DNA of 64,000 nucleotides from Paraphoma chrysanthemicola (taxonomy: Eukaryota > Ascomycota > Dothideomycetes > Pleosporales > Phaeosphaeriaceae). The translations under genes were made by a program, and so were the position numbers. The stretch is taken from contig JAGMWG010000016.1 in the NCBI GenBank assembly GCA_020744225.1, forward strand, positions 868,001-932,000, given 5' to 3'. Positions 31,452 through 42,707 of this stretch are shown piece by piece. The notes beneath the pieces are model-generated. The model was not told the DNA's origin. It made no database searches and saw only the letters and a program-made list of their open reading frames with translations. Numbering within the stretch: the first letter of the stretch is position 1; each line of letters begins with the position of its first letter.

Positions 31452-31744
31452 GATCTGAAACGGTGATGGACGGGATAGATTCAAGAGCGAGACGCGCGTA
31501 AGGGACGTGAGGCTCGCCTCATCGCATCATCGTTGTTGGCGTGAATATCGGTGATAGTGGCTGGCGTCGTCGTGTCCGTATGGACGTGTCCATAACACAT
31601 AACGACAAAGAATACTGATCCACAGCTGTGTGGTATAGCCGAACAAAACCGTTCCTTCAATGCTCAGCAGGTGGCATAAAGATCCAGCATGGCGCGTTCG
31701 GCCGCGCCTTTCCTCACAGCCAGGACCAAACCAGTCGCCAACTC

Positions 31745-33652
31745 TTATTGCTCCATCCTTTCTCCTTCAATATAACTGCTCCCCTCAATATATCTCCTCC
31801 CCTCCGGCGTCTGCACCCAGTCCGTCGCCAGCATACTAAACTCTCTATCCCGATCGTCCACCACCCATCCCACATTATCTTTAATCTGTCGATTCGTCGA
31901 ATTGTCAAACGGGCATCCGTCATGATCACCGTCCCCGTGAACCCAGTAACTTAGTTCTTCGCACACCAATTTCGCTCGATATTGAGCAGTTGGTCCTGCA
32001 TCGATGGTTTCCACGATTGTGAACGCAGGACGTGGCTTTTCGACCGCCATGGCGCCATAGTGGGCGTGCATTTTGCGGAAGAGTTCGTAATATGTAGGAT
32101 TTTCATGCCAAGAGTTCAGGTAAACATTATCTAGAGTGACGTGATGCACGCTGGCGAGTGAGATAATCATGTCCCTGACTTCTTCGGAGAGCATGTATGC
32201 GTTGCGGATGGTGAGCGATTTGAGGCGTTCCGCCGTCTTGTCAGGAATGACGTCCCGCCAGTGGAACAAGCCGGGTGCAACGCTCAATTTGGGCGTAACG
32301 TTCAATTTGACACGGCGTGGGCGGCAGTTCGGGCTGAAGTCAAAATGCTCGAGTGAAAGCAAGTGGTGAAGGACAGCTTTAATTTGGCCAGATCTGAGGT
32401 ATGAGGCTGTAGACGCATGATTGGCGCCGTAAGAGTTGATGCATAGTTTGAGCCGTGTTAGAGGTAGCTGTAAAGCGAGAGACGCAGTGTCGTACCAATC
32501 TGCACTTGGTGTCGCAAAGAGTTGGTGACTGATGCCTGTTGTTTCCATTTCAGGATCAATTATGAATTCGGATATTGTGGAATTGCTTGTTTCAAGCAGC
32601 GTGGACACTACAATGGTGTAGCCTCTGAATTCTTTGGGCAACGAGTTTGTCTTGTCCTTTACGAGTGATTGCAGAGTACTGTCGCGGTGAGCAACCTGTG
32701 AAGATGTGGCGTGGGGATGATAGCCGAGCCATGGCCATAGGGAAGGCTTTCGAAAACCTGGTGGCAGAGAGCGATGGAAGGGGGTATGATAGGAGGGCTG
32801 CAGTTGCCAAGGGTGCCACACAGCACTTGTCAATGTGATCTTCCTCAAATTTGGACATGTCTCTAACGCTTTCCGTAGCGCGGCCACATCCACTCGCCGA
32901 GTCGTGATGCCTTGCTCTTCTTCATACAATAGCTGGTAGTAGTCCCAACTCTCTTCGACGCTCATTCGCGTCGCATACCGGGCGATAATATCCCTGGCCC
33001 ATTGACTGTTGTGTCGCAATAGTGTCGCCTTGGCTGCCTCTGTCAAGCTCCCATCTTCCGCGAAGAAGTCGTCGTGGTCGTACTTGCGATGTTCATCAAG
33101 CTCAAAGAACCATATATCCCACTCCAACATGTTCTCAATCTCTCTTTGCATATTCGCGTCGTCCAGATCCAGAACGCGACGGAAACTATCCAAATCTTGG
33201 TATTCGTCCAGTTGCGCATCGTCCCAGACAATTTCTTTGACTTGATACTTGTATCGAGGGTGTTTCAATATTTTATCCAAGCAGTTCAGATTCGCACGAT
33301 TAGGTGAAACGTATACACGTTCGATTCTCAAGTCCACATTCTCGGCCAAATATTTGCTGGACAGTCGAAGTCGCTTGATGTCCAGCTTCGACAAGTCCTC
33401 GCTGATAATGCCTAACAGCTCAGCAGGTAGATCAAGAATGCTCTTCCAATTCATCCTTGCTGGTTGGCCAGCATTCGCGAAAGCCTCAGGAAATTCGTCG
33501 CCGAAAAGTTCCTCCATGAAGCCCAGCGACGGTGCATCTGGAGTTGTGGCAGGAACGTGGGAGACGCGTCTTTTGGAGACTCCTGCTCGCGCAGCCATGC
33601 TGGTCTTCCGCCGATGGGGCTTTGCCGGGCGGAACTGTAAATTGGAGAACAT
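31745..33652 (-). CDS. F-box protein
   Basis: 635-residue single-exon protein from ATG 33652. The frame is open to another ATG at 33817 (690 residues), but the extra part has no domain and I prefer the downstream start. The F-box is at about 72-110 (SILDLPAELLGIISEDLSKL then LRLSSKYL). The middle is acidic and rich in aromatic residues (WDIWFFELDEHRKYDHDDFF). Leucine-rich pieces follow (LRKALETCPNLRKITLTSAVW; LKSLTIRNAYMLSEEVRDMI). The end is YIEGSSYIEGERMEQ. SCF substrate receptor by family; target unknown. Confidence 0.85.
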   Translation of the reverse strand: MFSNLQFRPAKPHRRKTSMAARAGVSKRRVSHVPATTPDAPSLGFMEELFGDEFPEAFANAGQPARMNWKSILDLPAELLGIISEDLSKLDIKRLRLSSKYLAENVDLRIERVYVSPNRANLNCLDKILKHPRYKYQVKEIVWDDAQLDEYQDLDSFRRVLDLDDANMQREIENMLEWDIWFFELDEHRKYDHDDFFAEDGSLTEAAKATLLRHNSQWARDIIARYATRMSVEESWDYYQLLYEEEQGITTRRVDVAALRKALETCPNLRKITLTSAVWHPWQLQPSYHTPFHRSLPPGFRKPSLWPWLGYHPHATSSQVAHRDSTLQSLVKDKTNSLPKEFRGYTIVVSTLLETSNSTISEFIIDPEMETTGISHQLFATPSADWYDTASLALQLPLTRLKLCINSYGANHASTASYLRSGQIKAVLHHLLSLEHFDFSPNCRPRRVKLNVTPKLSVAPGLFHWRDVIPDKTAERLKSLTIRNAYMLSEEVRDMIISLASVHHVTLDNVYLNSWHENPTYYELFRKMHAHYGAMAVEKPRPAFTIVETIDAGPTAQYRAKLVCEELSYWVHGDGDHDGCPFDNSTNRQIKDNVGWVVDDRDREFSMLATDWVQTPEGRRYIEGSSYIEGERMEQ

Positions 33653-34617
33653 CTTCACTGTAGATAGCCTCGCGTTGACCAACTTTGTATGAGGTGCTAT
33701 AGCCTGCGAATCGAATGGACAGGATCCAGAGTCGCGCAAGTACGATGATGTGCTAGTAAGCTTCATGAAGCGATCATGTGTGTGTGTGCGCAGAACGATG
33801 GACAGGTGCGAAGTCATGTGAGAGGTTCATTCGGGCTCGAGACAACATGTCGTTCATAATGAGGAACGATAGACAGAGATTAACGAAGAGAGACAAAGAT
33901 TGGTGCGCAACGTCGAGTCGTGGACAGCGTGCTAAAGGTAGTGAAACGCTTGTGGATGTAGCCGCTCTCATGCGTGGCAGCCCCTCGCTCACGACTGGGC
34001 GCCGAAGCGAGGCTTCAGGTGGGCCTTGCAGGCTGCCATCACGAGGCGCCTGCACTGCAGCTGATGATGTAGAAAAGCCTGCATTCGTAGATGCACTGGG
34101 CCACGCCAGTGCGCATTGCTGGTGAACATGGAGTGTGAAACCTGTAGACTAGAATGAGGGAAAGACAAGGCAGGCATTCAGGTCACGGTCGGCTGAACCT
34201 TTCCTAGCGTACTTGCGCAGAGGTGGGTCTAAAACCTCTCGCGAGAACCGGGTCACAACATCATTGCAAAAGGTAGAGTCCTAATCAACAGCGAAGGCTT
34301 CTGGTGGCATTGTGTGCATTCCAGCAATTCTAATGCGCTCCTAGTAGACATACACAGACAGGTGCTGCCAGATCCGCTAGCAAGCAACCCGCAGTAAACC
34401 CCGACGCGAACGTCTTCGTCGAACGCACACGATCGACCGACAACCTCAACTAGAGGCCGTAGTATGTCGACCATGTCATCCGCGGCGACTGCGCTCGCTC
34501 TTCCCATACCGAAGTTGTAGTTGTAAAGCACACGACTGCATGTCACGCCGACATTGCGACATGAGATACATTCGAGGCTCAGGGTGAAGACGTCAGGGAA
34601 GGGGGCGAGTCGCTCAT
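33653..34617. other. Intergenic region
   Basis: About 960 bp, containing the possible 5' extension of the F-box gene (33653-33817), a short GTGTGTGTG run near 33779 and otherwise nothing recognised. Confidence 0.4.
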
Positions 34618-35457
34618 TTACTCCTCAGGGATGGCGTTCTTGTTCTTCTTCTTCTTGCCGCCCCCTGAGCCGCCGGTCATTGCTGATGTTGGCTGGCTCG
34701 ACTGGTGAACGACAAAGCGGGTGTAGCACTCCTCCCTGTCCCACTCAAAGCCGGCTAGGTAGGGCTTCTCGAACTCATCGTCTGCCTAGAGTCTGGGTCA
34801 GCACATTGATGGTCGCTTGGAGCTTCAAGAATGCACAGGAACCGCACACGGCAGGACCACATTCCTCGGTAGTAAACACGGAACGGGAACTACATACGCG
34901 CTTCTTGAACTGCTTGTGGATTGCGTCTAATGCATCCTTGATGGTGACGCCCTTCATGTTCCGTGCGACGACTTCTAGTCCGAGTGGGAAGTGGAGGGTG
35001 ATCTTCTTGACCTTGGGCGTGCACAATGGCAGCTTGAGGACCGCGGGATCTTCAACCTTGGAAGGCGACTCGTTCAGTTTCCTGTGTGGCGGGAGCGTCA
35101 GTATTGTTCTGGTGGTGAGGCCAAGCTGGTCGATGACGAGCTTATAACTGAAACAGCGTGTCGCAGCCAGGCAACAATTGAGGAGATGCACTCACCACCC
35201 GAGCTTCTGGGTCTCAACTGAGATGCTGATGTCCTTGTTCTCCTTTTCTGTCAATCTGTCAGCCCCACCTCTACCCCTCGAAGCTGCCTGAATGAAGGCA
35301 GCTGTTAGCAAAGAAGCTCACCCAGATCTTCAATGGCATAGACATCAGCGGCCATAGACGAAGCTCTACGGTGACCCTTCTTGACCTCATCGGCGGTCGC
35401 CTTGACAAAGTTGTCGCTGGCCGAGTCGACCTTGGAAAGCGGGGCTGAGTCTGTCAT
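34618..35457 (-). CDS. DUF6699-like conserved fungal protein
   Basis: 179-residue protein in four exons: 35457-35322, 35247-35196, 35081-34898 and 34785-34618. Introns are 74, 114 and 112 nt, and each join preserves frame. The core reads KLGWKLNESPSKVEDPAVL, then LPLCTPKVKKITLHFPLG, then VTIKDALDAIHKQFKKR and PYLAGFEWDREECYTRF. This matches the pattern of the fungal DUF6699 fold (beta strands around a 'vTv.DvL..I...L' helix). The N-terminus is short and polar; the end is a lysine-rich tail (GGGKKKKNKN) that may be a nuclear signal. Biochemical function is unknown in the family. The middle two introns are longer than is usual in this window. Confidence 0.75.
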
Positions 35458-36239
35458 GATGGCGGGGTGTAAGCACAGATGTAGCAACTGGAGCTGGAGG
35501 TAGGTTGTAACAATGGAGAAGCTTTAGGAAGCTGTATGGTTGGTGAACGCGTGTGTATGCAATCAAGGAAGCTAGGCACAGCTGAGTGTGAGAGGAGGAA
35601 GACAAGGCAGGGCGAGCGCGGTATTTGAGGGGTCAACGTCGCCAGGAGCTGTGTCACTTGATCAGCACACCATGGTCATCCAATCCAATGAAAGCGTCCA
35701 CCGCGAACAGGTGGGTCCGTGCACATTCTGGGGTAAAGGCGGGGAAGGAGCTATCGACACGCGCCCCTGGCACGACGAGCTGACAGCGAGACCAACAGAG
35801 GTACTTTGTACATTGTTACTTGCGCTAGCATTTGAGCCTCATGGTACCTGTCTCAATTGCAGCAAGCCTCAACTATGTCTTGTTCGCGTTCGGTCGAGCT
35901 GTTGGAGGTGGTGAGATATGTCACGCGAGGGGGCTACGTCATCGCAATCAGGTGAGATATGCCTCTCAGCTCAACTTTCTGTTGGCTTGGTACAGTATCC
36001 ACTTAGTCGCACACGGTGCAATTGATCGAGGCGTTCGAGATGGAACTGTTCCGGCCGCTCCGTGTTCAGTCTGGCATGTATACCACGTGATCCTAGAAGT
36101 ACTGGCAACAGTGTATTGGAGCCTATATAGCTTCGAGCTTTTTCAGCCTATGTATTGGATATCCAAGAGGTGATAGAATGTTGACCAGCTACATCGAGTT
36201 CCTGTCACGAGTCTCTCCGTCGCAAATTGCCGCCAACCA
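35458..36239. other. Intergenic region
   Basis: About 780 bp between the DUF6699-like gene start and the 3' end of the aldo/keto reductase gene. Open frames present are short and motif-free. Confidence 0.45.
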
Positions 36240-37411
36240 CTATGAGTGTCCCACAATCTTAACAGGCACATACAGTTCCTCCAAATACTTCTCCTCCTCC
36301 TCTGTGAGCTCCTTGCCCCTTGCTTCAAGTGCCTCGTCCATCCTTGCCACGCTCGAGAAGCCGATAATGGGACTTGAGACGCGCTTGTTGATCCATGCGA
36401 GGGCTACATGGCTCATCTTCCAGCCGTGCTTTTTCGCCAGCTCTTCGACTCGCTCGACAATTTGTTTGTCGTTGTTGTTTTGGCCCGTGGTGTGAGTACC
36501 GGCCTTTTGTTCGCCTTCTGATCGTGTGGTAGAACCGAATGCGGATGCCGGACGCGCAAGGTGGCCGCGGCAAAGCGGTGCCCACTTGTCGACGTTAGTT
36601 ATGGCCAAGAAATGGGATGCTTTCAACATACTGGAATCAGGCCAACGCCAGTGTCGTTGCAGAACCTGTTCATCTCACGCTCCTCTTCGCGGTACAGCAG
36701 GTTGTAGTGGTTCTGCATGCTGATGAACTTGGTCCAGCCATTCTTCTCCGCCACGAACTGCAACTGCGCGAACTGCACCGCCCACATGGAGCTTGCGCCA
36801 ATGTATCGGACCTTGCCACTCTTGACCAGATCGTGTAGCGCCTCCATCGTCTCCTCAAGTGGGGTGTTTGGATCGAATCGATGGATTTGTAGCAGATCAA
36901 CATAGTCGGTGTCGAGACGCTTGAGCGAGGCGTTAACGGCATTGAAGATGGCCTGACGTGACAGACCACCCTGGTTTGTGTAATCTTTGAGTTGCGGCAA
37001 CTCCGTGGGGTACTGTATGCTTCGCAGACCGGGGTCTTCACCAACGTAGCCGTAGCATTTGGTGAGGATGACCAGCTTGTGGCGCGGGAGGTCGTACTTC
37101 TTGATGGCCTTTCCAATGATCTCTTCAGAGACGCCGTTGGAGTAGACATTCGCTGTGCCGCGTAAGCGATGGGTATTGGGAGGCTCAAAATACTATGTAC
37201 CTGTATCCCAGGTCGTAAGGCCGCGGTCGTAGGCCGCCTTCAGCAGTGGCAACGACTCTTCCTCTTCGATGACCCACGGCTGCCATTTGGAAGAGCCGAT
37301 GCTCATAGCACCCAAAATGGGCACGGAGACCTTCAGGCCGCTCTTTCCTAGTCGCCTATATTCGGCCTTAGATTCCTTGAGGAGGCCCTGAACATCGAGC
37401 TTGTCCGCCAT
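36240..37411 (-). CDS. Aldo/keto reductase, aryl-alcohol dehydrogenase/Kv-beta-like class
   Basis: 358-residue NADPH-dependent oxidoreductase with the TIM-barrel AKR tetrad: D69 and Y74 (WDTANVYSNG), K102 (VILTKCYG) and H161 (LLQIHRFD). The cofactor-binding C-terminal region is recognisable (VSSPIIGFSSVARMDEALEA). Exons are 37411-37201, 37152-36632 and 36584-36240. Introns of 48 and 47 nt restore WDT-ANVYS and GVGLIP-WAPLC exactly. Known: this class reduces aldehydes and ketones, often aromatic; a specific substrate cannot be assigned. It is cytosolic (no signal peptide). A TAAATA-type stretch lies about 45 bp upstream of the ATG. Confidence 0.93.
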
Positions 37412-38774
37412 AATTGTAGTGTGTCGACTGTGGGGTAGCTTGAGCTGTGGTGGGGTATTTAGAGAGGGCGAATTGGGGGCATCCGATCGCGGCAGCCCTC
37501 ATTGTCCTTATAGCTGCAGCGACAGCCCATCATGCCCCTGATTAGGAAGCAGCAGCGGAAGAATTGCTGCTCAACGCGGATTTTGCGGCGATAGTTTTGT
37601 CTTTGCCGGTGGGTGATGCGGGGTGGAGGCACGCATTGCGGCGCTAAGAGTGCGTCATCCATTCATCTTGCGTGGGTTGTGCTGTCGTCCGCGGCTGAGT
37701 ATTGCCTATTCAAGTGAATATGCTGATGACAGGTATGATGGTGCTCACGACTGATGTACATTGTTTGGCTCCACTGCCCTAGAAGGACGTGCTCAGCTTG
37801 TTGGCGTCGGCAAGTTCCGACAGCGCAACTTCGTTTTAGCGCTCTTCTCTCACGTTGGAGGAAATGTCACGAGAAAAGCTTGGCATCATTTTACAACACA
37901 GCGCTTTTAAATACTGCGCGTTGAATTGTATCTCGTAATTAGCTGAAGCACGACAAATATGATCAAGACCCTCGTCACTTTCATCGAAGTTGATAGTGGG
38001 CTTCGTCGAGCTGGGTGTCATGCATGTGCTCTCTCACTAGGAGATAGAGCGCCTCACTTGTCTGCTGATTATTCTGCTACGTGAGAGCCACTATCGACTA
38101 AGTGACTTTGCGATGTATGACCAAGCCTGAGCGCCTCCAAAATATCTCTGCCTAGCTACCTAGACGGCTAATCTAGTCTCACACGGGTACGTCGACATTA
38201 CAGTCCACTGGTGTCTACGGTACTATAATAAGGGCATTGCTGTTGACCTAGTAGCTTTTGAATGTATAGATGCTGCATTTGAGTTTAGTAGCGGACGTGG
38301 TGTTTATAATGTCTCATCGAAGGTGGAAAGATGTGGTACAAGAGGTAGATCAACCGCACTCCAATAGTCCTCATTGTGAGCGCGCGCAAGAAAACCTTTA
38401 AGCGGATCCATAGCAATCATTCTGGAAATAAGCTTACAGTGGAGGGCTTCGTGAATCTACTGCTTATTCAGAACTACTCTTCGAAAATAGAGATTGTACT
38501 GGCGAAGTTGGGCGATGCTTGCATGCCCCAGACACAATCAGCAACATGGAACAACCTGGAAGCGTAATCCTTAATTTTTCAATTCTACTTCATGAAAGTT
38601 TGTAGTTTCGTGAACTGATGCTTTTCATGTTGCAAGTCTCCCAAGGAAATACCGTTGCCCTGAGCACCGAGGAATGCATTTCACCACCAACAACTCAGCC
38701 TGCAACAACACCTCAAACCATCCCAAACGAAACGAAACGCCACACCAACACATCTCATACCAACCGGTTTGCAA
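37412..38774. other. Intergenic region, divergent
   Basis: About 1.36 kb separating the divergent aldo/keto reductase and spherulin-4-like genes. Several short frames, none with motifs. No RNA gene seen. Confidence 0.45.
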
Positions 38775-40125
38775 ATGTCTTGCCCACCATCTCCACCACC
38801 GCACCTCGAACTAGATTTCATATCAAAAGCAAAAGCAACATCACCAATTAAATCCACAAATCGTACCTCCTCCCTCTCTGCTCGTAACATCTCCAGCCCC
38901 TACAGCCTCGCAATTCCACCACGCAGCCATCCACGCACGCCAAATCGTGCCGACACACCCACACAATATCTCGCTCCACCAAGAACAGCTGCTACCCGGC
39001 CGCGCACACCCTACCTCGAAGTCCCCGAGCTCCATCCGCGAGCATACACACCCAATGGCAACGGCAGTGCTGACACATTGAAGAGTCGTGTTGGCTCTGA
39101 TGAATTGCGACGAGTTGGATTCGCAAATGTTATGAAGAAGAGAGATGAAGAAAAGAAAGGGATAGCAGGGTTTATGGAGAATGATAGAATCTTAGCTTTC
39201 GCAGTGACGTTTGGACTTGCCCTTGCCCTTGCCATAGGAATACCGTTGGCTGCGATCTTGCCACAGAAATGGATTGTGCCGTTGCCGGTAGGCGTGTTTG
39301 TGCCAATGTATATGGATCCGTTGAACGGAGGATGGGCGAGAATGGAGGACGCGTATGTATTCCTTCTCATCATACTAAAAGCGGCGATACAAGTGTACTC
39401 GTATGTTGATGGGGCAGAGAAAGCTGACATCAATCCCTAGAATCCTTCGCCACCACGAGATGCCATTCATAGTCATCGTAAACCCAGACCACGGCCCCAC
39501 AAACGCAACATGGCCGTCAGCAACATACGTTGCTGCTGTAAAGAGAATGAACAAATACTCGAACGTAAGAACGCTGGGATACATTGATACCGCACAAGCC
39601 ACAGTCTCAAACTCAAGTGTTCGAGCACAAATCGCGACGTATGCAGGCTGGTCCAACGTGACTGCAGATCTCGGACTTCATGGCATATTCTTCGACGGCA
39701 CGCCCTGGCAAGACAGCAAAGACGGCATGGCGCGCGCATACATGCGCAACGTGAGCGCTACAGTGAGACATACGAAAGGGTGGACGACCGAGGGCGAGGG
39801 TCTGGTGGTGCATAATCCGGGGCGCCTACCGTCAAAGGAAATGATGGCGTATAAGCCAGATATCGTAGTGGCTTTTGAGGGAGCGTATGCGCATTTGCCG
39901 AGTCGCGAGAGGTTGCACGAGCAAGTGGCGGACAAGAAGCGAGGGAGGGAAGATCATGCGGCGCTGGTGCACTCAGTGCCGAGGAATCTGGGGCGTGGAG
40001 GTTTGAGAAGGATCATAGAAAAGGTAAGGAGGGATGTACAATGGTTGTATCTGACGGAATTGACCGAGGATGTGTACACTGGCTATGGCTCGCTTTTAGA
40101 GACATGGCTGGAAGTGGCGTGGTGA
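38775..40125 (+). CDS. Membrane-anchored spherulin-4-like protein
   Basis: 420-residue type II membrane protein. The N-terminal 130 residues are Pro/Ser/Thr-rich and cytoplasmic. One membrane helix follows (ILAFAVTFGLALALAIGIPL), then an outside spherulation-specific family 4 domain: VPLPVGVFVPMYMDPLNGGW opens it, then FIVIVNPDHGPTNATW, VRTLGYIDT and LGLHGIFFDGTPW. Exon 1 is 38775-39352 and exon 2 is 39441-40125; the 88-nt intron (GTATGT...CCCTAG) joins RMEDA to ILRHHE. Known: the domain resembles glycosidase-type barrels and is found in fungal and bacterial surface proteins, with no settled reaction. A soluble paralogue lies 210 bp downstream on the same strand. Confidence 0.88.
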
Positions 40126-40335
40126 GTGCCGGTGGTTGTTGTCACGCGGTAGCACGAAAGCTCTGCATGATCTAGGAGGGAGTATGATGGGGTGTTCGCT
40201 TGTAATTCATGCAATTTGATGCCAATTGGTATGAGAGTAGTTCCCGAGCTTGCTTAGTCAGCATATAGTCGCTCAGCTATAAGGACACCTACGCCGGTGT
40301 GAAGACGACCCAGACAAATCCAGCCAACCACAGAC

Positions 40336-41179
40336 ATGAAGTCGAGAATTCTACTTCCTCTTTACTTGTATCCACATAACAAGAACACATGGGATCCACT
40401 CTATAATGCGTACGTTCCTCGTTCAACGACGTGCGTTGTTTCTTGACTGACTGCATGCAGCATTGTCAAATACCCAAATACCGAGTTCTTGGTGATCGTC
40501 AATCCTGATAGCGGGCCGGGCGCTGCTCCATGGTGGCCAAATGTCGACTATGCTCGGGAGATCCCGAAGTTGAACGCATTCACCAACGTCAAAACGGTGG
40601 GATATGTGAGATCGACGTATTGCAACCGTCCAATAGACCAAGTATTCCAGGACATCGACACGTATGCGACGCGAAAGATTAATGGGAAGGACAATCTCTT
40701 TCAGGGTATTTTCGTGGACGAGACTGTAAACATCTTCTCCCCTGAAGTCAAGACCTATCTGGATCGTGTCGATAGCAAGATCAAGGGAACTCAAGGGCTC
40801 AGTGGCAAGCGCTTAGTGAGTATCCAGGGCCTTAAATGTACGCTTAATGCTAACCTAGATCCCGACAATACACAATCCGGGAACAGCCGTCAACAAGGGT
40901 CTTGCGAATCCAGGACCCGATATCACTGTTGTTGTCGAGACATCGTACCAGGAGTTTGTGAAGCCCGACTACCAGAAATGGCTCAAGACTTCCCCGTATG
41001 GCCGGGCGCGGACGTGCTACATGCTGTATGCGGTACCTGCCGAGAAGGTGCGGAGTGTCACGGCAGCATTGAGCGGAAAGGCCGAGTATTTGTATGTGAC
41101 GTCCGCAACCGAAGCCTTCTACGAGAATTTCGATAGCAGAAGCTGGGACCAGTTTGTGGATGCAGTGGCGGCATCTTGA
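40336..41179 (+). CDS. Spherulin-4-like protein, soluble paralogue
   Basis: 249-residue protein made of the spherulin-4 domain alone: ILLPLYLYPHNKNTWDPLY, FLVIVNPDSGPG, VKTVGYVRSTYCNRP, FQGIFVDET, then TIHNPG and a VVVETSY end. Exons are 40336-40409, 40461-40815 and 40859-41179, with introns of 51 and 43 nt; the second is the shortest placed in this window. It starts directly at the domain with no signal peptide or anchor, unlike the upstream paralogue, so it is probably cytosolic or leaves the cell by another route. Tandem placement suggests duplication followed by gain or loss of the anchor. Confidence 0.88.
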
Positions 41180-41290
41180 ACAACTTACCCTGGAATGTAT
41201 CCAAGTCGTGATGACTATCTCGAAGCTTTGGCTTAGTAATAATCCATTCGCTGTTTCAATTGTCGAGATGAAAGTCCGTGCTGAAGAGAA

Positions 41291-42707
41291 TCACTCATTC
41301 TCATCGAGGTCGTCTTCCAACTTCCATGCAGTGACAACAGATCTAACCTTGCACATTCCTTTTTCAGTTTCGCCTGACTCTTCGCCGAGCGACCGACCTG
41401 AGAAGTCATTCAAAGCGTCTTCAATGATGCTCCAGATTCTGCATCGGTTCCATAGTCCCAATGGCATGCTGTCAAGTCGAGAATCTCGGCCCGTGACAGG
41501 GAATTGCTTCATCGCAAGTAGCTTCGCGACGCTCCTCCAATCCCATCCGGTAGCCGAGAAGGTGACATTTGACTCGTCGCGAAGTGTTTCGATCAGCTGA
41601 GTATCAAGATCCCAAATGTGCGGATGTAAGCTTCCGCCGCGCAAGCTGTCGCGCCAAAACGAGTTGTCTAGTAGCACTTTAGAGGCCATTAGTCGTGATG
41701 TTCGGTGTAATTTGATGACAGATTGCGGTTCAAGGTAGCCGCAAATGGCGTCTAATAATTCCGCTGGCAGGCGTTCGATGCCACTAGCTTCGTGTGTCGT
41801 CACTGATGGTTTGCTGTTGCTTCCTTCATCGTGCGTTGATGCTAGTAAAACATCGAAGATGAAAGATTCGAGATCTGGAACATCGGTTGGATCGGTATAG
41901 AACCTCTGCAGAGTGTCAGTCACATCCCAAGAGCTTGACCACGGAAGCGTACATCATATTCACCACCCCACCACTCGAGCTTAGTCATAGCGAGTACACT
42001 GCGTGGTCCATATAAACTGGAGCACACGCATAAGTTGAAGATGTCTACCTCTGTGTCATCGGTGACATGAGCTGGTGGATTCCTGTGGCGTTCGAAGAAT
42101 TGTGCGTTTAGTAGCTCAAACAAGACCGCAAGCGCCGGCTTTGGTTTCGAAGTTGACCCCTTGGAGCAATGGTGATCAATGGCTCGACAGCTTGTGTCTA
42201 TGCAAGCTCCATGGAGTGGAAATAAGGTGTGTCGCGCGTCGGGTGAGTACTGGAGGCCGCTGTACTCAATATCCTCAGTCCGCGTCTGATTGCGGACTCT
42301 AAAGCATAGTGACCCTGTGAAGCTGAACCAAGCTGGTTCTGAAAGAAATATGCCGTCGACTTCAGATACATTGACTGGACTGCAACCATGTTAGACCTGC
42401 AAGCCTAATTGTGCGGCGGACTCACGAGTCGAGATCTTGGAAGTAAGTATGATTATGTACATCCTCGCTATGACCTAGCAGACGGTAGTTAAAGAGCCAC
42501 TTCATGTATCCGTTAGTTCAGCCTAGCGTATCTTCGGAGGTGACGGACCTGATAGCGCGGCTCCTTTGTGTCCAAATTGTATACTTCTCCTTCCGTGTCA
42601 AACGGGCCGCCGCAAATTACGCAATACACGCGCGACTCCATAGCGAAGCGTGCGTCGCTCTTCCAGTTGACGTCTTCATCGGCTCGAGATGAAAGGAAGC
42701 TGCCCAT
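41291..42707 (-). CDS. F-box protein with N-terminal CxxC motif
   Basis: 424-residue protein in four exons: 42707-42549, 42499-42426, 42379-41953 and 41905-41291. Introns are 49, 46 and 47 nt, the first with an unusual GTCCGT donor; all joins hold frame. The N-terminus has a zinc-like CxxC (VYCVICGGPFD), followed by WLFNYRLLGHS and a Cys/His-containing middle (HGACIDTSCRAIDHHC). The F-box is near residues 265-300 (ERLPAELLDAICGYLEPQS then LHRTSRLMAS). A second small helical part ends the chain. This architecture recurs in Pezizomycotina F-box proteins. Converges on the spherulin-4-like gene with a gap of 111 bp. Confidence 0.85.

Noticed and set aside
33653..33817. Longer start for the F-box gene at 31745-33652
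   Set aside because: A true ATG exists at 33817, but the added 55 residues have no domain character; kept only as an alternative.
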